DNA of 36,339 nucleotides. It comes from JAQVSH01 sp964451605 (GTDB lineage: Bacteria; Bacteroidota; Bacteroidia; Bacteroidales; UBA4181). Under the pieces are notes generated by a model. It was not told the DNA's origin and made no database searches. It saw only the letters and a list, made by a program, of their open reading frames with translations. The stretch covers positions 1 to 36,339 of the forward strand of contig CAYVJA010000026.1 of assembly GCA_964451605.1 (NCBI GenBank), read 5' to 3'. Shown here one piece after another: positions 32,628-36,339 of the stretch (the first letter of the stretch is position 1; every line of letters starts with the position of its first letter). A program made the position numbers and the translations under genes.

Positions 32628-33540
32628 GCTGCCGGGAAAAGACAACATAGTGCTTTAGCATATTTTCGCAGGTAGTTCTCATCTCCTTTACAAGCGATTC
32701 GGGAGCGATAACGCGGAGCGTAGAGCCGTAAGAGAGCAACTCCATAAGCAAATCGTGGGTTATATAGAGCGTGAGTTTTACCCGCAACTCCGTGTCGTTA
32801 TCGATGAGTATCTCCTGCGATTCATGAAGCGGCATCGATTTGATATACTTTCCCTGAAAAGGGTCGAACGAGAGAATAATCTCTTCGGGCTTCGGGCCAT
32901 TAGGGCTAATGATCCCAAAACAGTGTTTGTAATGTTGATGAACCGAAAAGTCGACGGGATATAGAAATCGCTTGTTCGAAAGTTCCAGAGAAGAGAAGCG
33001 ATCGAGCGCAAAACTCTTTATTTTCTGATCGCCCAAATCGCTGGCCAATAGGTACCAGCGATTTTTGTGCTCTTTCAATGCGTAAGGCTCTACCGTTCGT
33101 AACGTCGATTCACCGTCGCCATATTTTTGGTAGACAAATGCAACTTGCAAGCGGTGTGTTATTGCATGAAGGAGCCCGTATAAGTATTCGGTTCCCAGAG
33201 GTTTTCGCTTCTCAAAGTGGATATGATCCGATAACCGGTCGGCAAGGTTCAGAGCGTTGAATGTATTGAAGGCCTCCAGAATACGTTCTTTGGCAGCGGT
33301 TTGCTCATCACTCTCTATGTAATAGACCCTTCGCGAATAATCGAACCGGATTTCAATATCATACAGCGATCTGATATCATCCAGATCTCGTTGAAAGGTG
33401 CGCTTAGAAACCACATAATTATAGGCATGTACTTCGGATTCCAAGGCAAGATAGTCCGAAATCTGGTGGAAGGTTGCAGGAGACTTTCTAAGCTTTTGAA
33501 TAATCAGGGTGTATCTGGCCAGGGATTCGCGTTTCGACAT
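32620..33540 (-). CDS. WYL-domain transcriptional regulator
   Basis: The 306-residue protein has an N-terminal winged helix-turn-helix region (about 8-75: FHQISDYLALES, SKRTFQRDLDDIRSLYDIEI). A WYL domain spans about 130-210 (RTVEPYALKEHKNRWYLLASD, then FALDRFSSLEL), and a C-terminal WCX-like domain spans about 220-300. WYL regulators sense ligands, often nucleic acids or nucleotides, and are frequent in phage-defence loci (BrxR/CapW type). It follows the AAA+ gene by 8 bases and is clearly in one operon with it; a palindrome at that operon's promoter is a possible binding site. Confidence 0.9.
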   Translation of the reverse strand: MSKRESLARYTLIIQKLRKSPATFHQISDYLALESEVHAYNYVVSKRTFQRDLDDIRSLYDIEIRFDYSRRVYYIESDEQTAAKERILEAFNTFNALNLADRLSDHIHFEKRKPLGTEYLYGLLHAITHRLQVAFVYQKYGDGESTLRTVEPYALKEHKNRWYLLASDLGDQKIKSFALDRFSSLELSNKRFLYPVDFSVHQHYKHCFGIISPNGPKPEEIILSFDPFQGKYIKSMPLHESQEILIDNDTELRVKLTLYITHDLLMELLSYGSTLRVIAPESLVKEMRTTCENMLKHYVVFSRQLI

Positions 33541-33548
33541 CTTTTCTC

Positions 33549-35213
33549 CTAATTGGTAAAACCCATTTTTGCTTTTTTACTTGCAATCGTCTCATCGGTA
33601 CATAAAGCCATTACGTTCTCTAAGGTAACGGTTTGGCCGTGAATAATCTCGTTAATCTCGATTTTTCGTAATACGTTGTCTATCTGGCCACCTGAGAAAT
33701 CAAACTGTTCGGCTAACCGTTTACACTGTTCGGTAGGTAAGGCGGGGAATTTCAACTTCCAGATATTTACCCGAATGGCCAGGTCCGGTTTCGGAAAGGA
33801 AATTTTAAACAAGAAGCGGCGTTCGAAAGCAGCGTCAAGATTATGGACAAAATTAGTAGTAGCCAATAAGATACCCTCAAAATTTTCCAACTCGTCAAGC
33901 AGAACACTTTGTATGGCATTTTCGGTATTATCGAGTGCCGATTGTCCTACCATACCTCTTTTGGAGAATATGGCATCGCACTCATTAAAGAAAAGAATGG
34001 GGAGATGCTCACATTGCTGCGTAAACGACTTATAATCGCTAAAAATCCGCTTTATCTGCTTTTCACTGTCGCCATACCACTTCGACCTGGCCTGGCTGAT
34101 TTCGACCTTCATCACCTTTCGATTCGACGCTTTGGCCATTTGCAGCACAATTTCGGTCTTTCCGGTTCCCGGCGCACCATATAACAAGGCTGCTACCCCT
34201 TTGGGTAAATTTTTCTCTGATAATCGCCTTTGCACCTCCGCCAATTTCTCATCCCTGAGCAGATCTTTCAGCAGGAGAAGTTGTTCCATATGCGACTCGG
34301 AGAAAAGTAACTCCCGGAAAGGAATCTCTTCGGGCGAAATGACATCTTCTCTTTTCACGTTTTCGAGAAAGAAGCTTATACCGCAATCTTTCAGAATCTG
34401 CAGTGAATAGTCGGTCAATTTCAGATCTATGGCATTGACAAAACGCGAAGCACCCACTTCAACCAGATTGTGCTTCTGAAGAGCGGTTTCGCCGGCAAGC
34501 AGGGAGTTCTTGTACACCACTTTTCGGCCGGATTCGTTATAAAGGTAATGCAACGCCGAATCCAGTCTTATCGACGGCTTTCCGGTGATGGTTTCCCAAA
34601 GGAGGAAGAGATAGATACAGAGATCGGCCCCTGGCAAATCATACATTTCGAGGATTTTAACCAGTTTAAGATGCGGATAGTCCGATAAAATCATCTTCAA
34701 AAAGGTATACATTTCCGCAAGTGACATCTCTTCGGCATCGTCCGAGCTCATCTGACTATGCACATACTCCAATAACTCCATGGTGCCGGGAAGCGGATCT
34801 TTCAACGTTTCGGGAACAGGTTGATTATGAACAATGGCCGTTAACAGCTTTTCGTTCAATTGCAACATGACGTTTGTCCGAATTATTCGAATTCCTGCAT
34901 TTTTCCTCGATATTTCGAAGAATCGCAAAGTGAATAGCCGGCAAAGGTCATCGCTGTAAATCAACGCCTTGGCAGGATTACATTTGCAGTACGCAATCAA
35001 CTCGGACAGCGAAGTGCAATAGGAGGTGAAATGAAACGGAACCGCCAATGCAACAAAAAAAGCCTGCCTCTTACTGGTCCGAAAATAGTCGGACAGCAAT
35101 TGCAAATCGTCGTCGATCGATGCAAAAAATGATTCAGTGAGCTTACACCCCCGGGCACGCTCGTAAATTCGTTCAATACGCTCCAGGACCTGATTGTTCT
35201 CCTTCTTCTCCAT
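33549..35213 (-). CDS. AAA+ ATPase with unknown N-terminal region
   Basis: The 554-residue protein has an N-terminal region of about 270 residues without a recognised domain, then a classical AAA+ module. Walker A is GAPGTGKT (about 346-353), Walker B is LPILFFNECDAIF, sensor 1 is ATTN, the arginine-finger region is AAFERRFLFKISF, and the lid contains DFSGGQIDNVLRK. The Walker B acidic pair reads N-E instead of D-E, which I recall as common in this Bacteroidota family. The function is unknown; remodelling of a protein target is the general expectation. The ATG at 35213 is preferred to a GTG at 35231, which would lie within the promoter. The WYL regulator follows directly. Confidence 0.88.
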   Translation of the reverse strand: MEKKENNQVLERIERIYERARGCKLTESFFASIDDDLQLLSDYFRTSKRQAFFVALAVPFHFTSYCTSLSELIAYCKCNPAKALIYSDDLCRLFTLRFFEISRKNAGIRIIRTNVMLQLNEKLLTAIVHNQPVPETLKDPLPGTMELLEYVHSQMSSDDAEEMSLAEMYTFLKMILSDYPHLKLVKILEMYDLPGADLCIYLFLLWETITGKPSIRLDSALHYLYNESGRKVVYKNSLLAGETALQKHNLVEVGASRFVNAIDLKLTDYSLQILKDCGISFFLENVKREDVISPEEIPFRELLFSESHMEQLLLLKDLLRDEKLAEVQRRLSEKNLPKGVAALLYGAPGTGKTEIVLQMAKASNRKVMKVEISQARSKWYGDSEKQIKRIFSDYKSFTQQCEHLPILFFNECDAIFSKRGMVGQSALDNTENAIQSVLLDELENFEGILLATTNFVHNLDAAFERRFLFKISFPKPDLAIRVNIWKLKFPALPTEQCKRLAEQFDFSGGQIDNVLRKIEINEIIHGQTVTLENVMALCTDETIASKKAKMGFTN

Positions 35214-35230
35214 AACGCCGCTTTTTTGCA

Positions 35231-35264
35231 CAAAGCTAGGAAGTGACTACGACAAGAAGTGTCG
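35231..35264 (-). promoter_or_regulatory. -7 box and palindromic operator candidate for the AAA+/WYL operon
   Basis: On the minus strand TAGCTTTG (35231-35238) matches TAnnTTTG 18 bases before the ATG. Twelve bases upstream lies CGACAAGAAGTGTCG (35250-35264), a perfect 5-bp inverted repeat with a 5-base spacer, placed where it would overlap the -33 region. A WYL protein encoded in the operon would be the natural binder. Confidence 0.45.
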
Positions 35265-35443
35265 CCGGAAAAGAAGTAGGGAATTATACCCAAAAATGCG
35301 TAAAGGAAAAAGGCTACCCGGTGGGTGTATTGTCCCAAGTATCGGATCACATGCTCGACTCCGGCCAGAGACGGTTCGCAATGTACAACACCAAGGCGTA
35401 TGATATGCAGAAGAGATTATTAATAGGGTTACAACAAGTTTAG
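35243..35443 (+). pseudogene. Small orphan reading frame, possibly the 3' remnant of a gene
   Basis: The 66-codon frame (GTG at 35243 to TAG at 35443) has protein-like composition (GYPVGVLSQVSDHMLDSG, RRFAMYNTKAYDMQKR). An in-frame TAG lies only two codons before the GTG, and there is no ATG start or ribosome site. It overlaps the promoter of the divergent AAA+ operon. I do not recognise the family. It may be the tail of a deleted gene or a small real gene. The whole stretch 35214-35644 (431 bases) holds nothing else I can identify; 35444-35644 shows no open frame or clear signal. Confidence 0.35.
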
Positions 35444-35644
35444 TTATAAACAGCAACTTTATATCGGCAGATTTTGGCAAAGTTAAATCAGCACTTTATG
35501 TGCGAAAAGGATCTTCTGGCAGGTAAAACCCTCCAGTCGACCCATAACTGTAATACAATCTGAAAAGTAACCCTTCTTCAGAGATATCCCGACAACAACC
35601 AGATTATATCACTAAACAAACAGGACTTCACGAAAAACCGAATA

Positions 35645-36339
35645 TTAGTTGCTTTTCGGAATATAGCTCCATATGAAGTCAGTAGCTTGAATGACGATAT
35701 TTTCAATAAATGCTGACTTTAGCTCCGGACTTTTCGAAAGCATTTCTATTGTCTCCGGTCTTAAATTCATTTTCACCTCTTTTAATGGCTCCATTTTTTT
35801 TATCCTTGGCCAAACTTTAGTAAAGAATTCCCCTTCACCATCACGCCCTAAATATGGACACGGATCTGATTCATTGTACTTAGGGTCCTTTAATAGTCCA
35901 ACAAAAATTTCCCCATTTAAGTTTCCTCGCCCACTAAAACTTTCAATTCCAAATATACAGTGATATGGATTGAGTTCTTCGTGAGAAATCCATATTTGAG
36001 CATACAGATCAGAGATTTTATTTCCCTTTTTCACAATGAACTTCTTCCCTAATATCTCCTGACAATGCCTTATCACATGGTCTCGAATTTCTTCCCTGAA
36101 GATTTCAAGCACTCTATTAAGATTACTGGACAACGTTGTAACAGCCTGAGCATTACTTAGTATCAGCGAATCTAAATCTTTCATCTCTTCGTTGTTCATA
36201 ATATTTGTCATCTTATTAATTAAAAAAATATATTGCCTTATAGACTCTCTTAATATCGGTTGATCAACACATTCTTTAAGACATAAATTCAACCAATTTC
36301 GAATGTCAGTTTGATAGGAGATACAAAAGAAATCTTTGT
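35645..36339 (-). CDS. PD-(D/E)XK nuclease superfamily protein (PDDEXK_4-like), C-terminal part, runs off the window
   Basis: The frame is open to the window edge. A TTG at 36292 looks like a start, but the codons upstream of it continue the protein (FFCISYQTDIRNWLNLCLKE). This segment and DQPILRESIRQYIFLINKMTN match the SY...I..WL...KPILRETLxQYxxLIxxLT pattern I recall from PDDEXK_4 proteins. The part seen (about 231 residues) is the C-terminal accessory half; the nuclease core with its D-ExK residues would lie beyond 36339 and is not visible. Such proteins are typical of accessory and defence-rich regions. The gene is noticeably more AT-rich than the rest of the window. Confidence 0.8.
   Translation of the reverse strand, partial: KDFFCISYQTDIRNWLNLCLKECVDQPILRESIRQYIFLINKMTNIMNNEEMKDLDSLILSNAQAVTTLSSNLNRVLEIFREEIRDHVIRHCQEILGKKFIVKKGNKISDLYAQIWISHEELNPYHCIFGIESFSGRGNLNGEIFVGLLKDPKYNESDPCPYLGRDGEGEFFTKVWPRIKKMEPLKEVKMNLRPETIEMLSKSPELKSAFIENIVIQATDFIWSYIPKSN

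Overview
The window looks like a draft or metagenome-assembled chromosome of a Bacteroidota species, most likely order Bacteroidales. Four things point there. One small secreted protein ends in a type IX secretion sorting domain. DUF3822, a DAHP synthase/chorismate mutase fusion, a TPR-LytS kinase and a 7TM-HD phosphodiesterase are all families common in that phylum. Shine-Dalgarno sequences are weak or absent. Promoter-like TAnnTTTG (-7) boxes recur, two or three of them with a TTG/TTTG 19-21 bases upstream. The species cannot be named from sequence alone. A 118-base run of N and one frameshift show the assembly is imperfect.

Region 1 (1-8.9 kb) is a surface-glycan and sugar block: a secreted CE1-type esterase, a GH78 alpha-L-rhamnosidase, a ClC anion channel/exchanger, a GH43-like lipoprotein, a polyphosphate glucokinase and a small T9SS cargo. 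Its intergenic spaces are full of an unusual composite repeat: a GCGC-rich palindrome, tandem 8-mers (AYTAGAGC) and 7-mers (ACCATTA). Region 2 (8.97-17.7 kb) holds a PgpH-like HD phosphodiesterase and then an aromatic amino acid operon, pheA, DAHP synthase-chorismate mutase, aroB, aroD, aroC, tyrA, followed by trmD. In front of pheA lie a well-formed promoter, a 34-residue leader peptide crowded with Phe and Tyr codons, and an intrinsic terminator. This is a textbook-style transcription attenuator and the clearest undescribed-looking system in the window.

Region 3 (17.7-24.7 kb) is mixed housekeeping: a secreted C1 peptidase, a RecD-like helicase, a membrane-anchored conserved protein, a frameshifted DUF3822 gene overlapping rsmD (which contains the N gap), tRNA-Asp with promoter and terminator, a serine hydrolase lipoprotein and a YgiD-type dioxygenase. 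Region 4 (24.9-32.6 kb) runs in one direction: an AAA_14/DUF4143 ATPase, a periplasmic-TPR LytS-type kinase, its LytTR response regulator, an OmpA-domain protein and two secreted proteins of unknown function. Together these could be a sensing and envelope-response unit.

Region 5 (32.6-36.3 kb, minus strand) looks accessory. It contains an AAA+ ATPase and a WYL regulator in one operon with a palindrome at the promoter, a 431-base spacer holding what may be a gene remnant, and the C-terminal part of an AT-rich PD-(D/E)XK nuclease-family gene that runs off the window end.
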